Position numbers and translations under genes: made by a program
Shown here: in pieces, positions 29,608-30,097 of the stretch
Layout: each line of letters starts with the position of its first letter
Numbering within the stretch: the first letter of the stretch is position 1
Notes under the pieces: generated by a model
What the model saw: the letters and a program-made list of their open reading frames with translations, nothing else
Databases searched by the model: none
What the model was told of the DNA's origin: nothing
Origin: Aureobasidium sp. EXF-3400
Lineage: Eukaryota; Ascomycota; Dothideomycetes; Dothideales; Saccotheciaceae
Direction: 5' to 3'
Length of the DNA: 30,097 bases
Assembly: GCA_024195585.1 (NCBI GenBank)
Contig: SWBL01000474.1
Coordinates: 1-30,097, forward strand

Positions 29608-29911
29608 TGCATCTGCTCCCTCTCTCCTATTCGTCGCCAATTCCACCATCTAATATGCCTCTTACTGGTCAGCACATTGCATGTGTCTGCAGACTGTTAT
29701 CGTCTGGCACCTCTTCCATCATGACAAGGTAGACACGACAGCAGCATTCGGGCCCCGATGTATCATGTGAAAGTCTCTTGCGTCCCGGGATCTTGAGTTG
29801 GCCAATCGACGCAAGTGTAGACGGGTGGCCATATCTGCCAGACTTGCTTCTCCAGATGTACTTCTTAGGTACGTCGGCACAGTGCTACCATCCAGTCTTG
29901 CCACGGCTTGC
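29608..29911. other. 3' flank of the DUF1770 gene
   Basis: About 300 bp of presumed 3' UTR and intergenic DNA. No RNA gene, repeat arm or coding sequence was recognised before repeat A5 begins. Confidence 0.5.
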
Positions 29912-30097
29912 TCCTCCCCATGTGCCAAAGTATGTAACGCGTGTAGCTGTTAAAATGCACAATACTAATAAGAAACAGAAGAGTGTCCACTGAGAAGTGA
30001 CAAATCATAGACTCTCTATGGATATGTCTATGTTTCCAAGAAGACTGTGCCTTTTTATAGCATATACTCTATTCTCTGCGTAGTCGGAGTACGATGA
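29912..30097 (+). mobile_element. MITE-like repeat, family A, copy A5, cut by the window end
   Basis: It begins TCCTCCCCATGTGCCAAAGT, then ATGTAACGCGTGTAGCTGTT and AAAATGCACAATACTA, the cleanest left arm in the window. The interior has AGAGTGTCCACTGAGAAGTG and GACTCTCTATGGATATGTCT. GTGCCTTTTTATAGCATATA and GTAGTCGGAGTACGATGA start the right arm, which by comparison with A4 should continue about 30 bp beyond the window. Confidence 0.85.

Noticed and set aside
1..30097. tRNA genes, rRNA, CRISPR arrays, transposase genes
   Set aside because: I looked for GGTTCGANNCC-type B boxes, regular spaced repeats and transposase-like frames and saw none that hold up; tRNAscan and a profile search would settle it.

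Overview
The window is nuclear DNA of a filamentous ascomycete (Pezizomycotina; Dothideomycetes would fit, but that is inference). The genes have short introns (about 44-78 nt) with GTAAGT/GTATGT-type donors, CTNAC/CTAAT branch points and CAG/TAG acceptors. They lie on both strands and encode typical fungal families. No rRNA, tRNA, CRISPR array or operon was seen.

Layout, left to right. The 3' end of ribosomal protein S18 (1-232,+) converges on the ribosome-maturation factor SDO1/SBDS (686-1744,-). SDO1 is divergent from vacuolar carboxypeptidase Y (2449-4174,+). Then come an FAD monooxygenase (4772-6031,+), a zinc-less MDR quinone reductase-like enzyme (6651-7856,+), an Impact-N (UPF0029) protein (7862-8836,-), the 60S biogenesis factor SDA1 (9266-11624,-), a DUF2235 alpha/beta hydrolase-like protein (12010-14187,-), prefoldin subunit 4 (15457-16023,+), a bZIP transcription factor (18195-19572,+), long-form tRNase Z (20547-23495,+), a thaumatin-like secreted protein (24153-25352,-), an M24B Xaa-Pro aminopeptidase (26041-28002,+), calcineurin B (28207-28792,-) and a DUF1770/Atg43-like protein (28967-29607,+). 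Most are housekeeping genes: ribosome and tRNA maturation, protein folding and turnover, Ca2+ signalling. They do not form a cluster or pathway.

The most unusual content is a family of short non-coding repeats, about 170-220 bp, with terminal inverted repeats ending in (T)CCTCCCC. I recognise about ten full, diverged or partial copies in 30 kb, in two related subfamilies (A and B). They sit in intergenic and promoter regions and, twice, inside introns. The two host introns (in the DUF2235 gene and the aminopeptidase gene) are 271 and 232 nt. Subtracting the element leaves 55 and 52 nt, the normal intron size here. In both, the element lies about 20 nt after the donor and about 33 nt before the acceptor. 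The DUF2235 gene also needs an 11-nt microexon to restore its DGTW motif. The tRNase Z gene has a 128-codon, ATG-less, arginine-rich in-frame extension upstream of its first ATG.

All exon structures were inferred by eye from reading frames, splice signals and protein-family motifs, with no database search.
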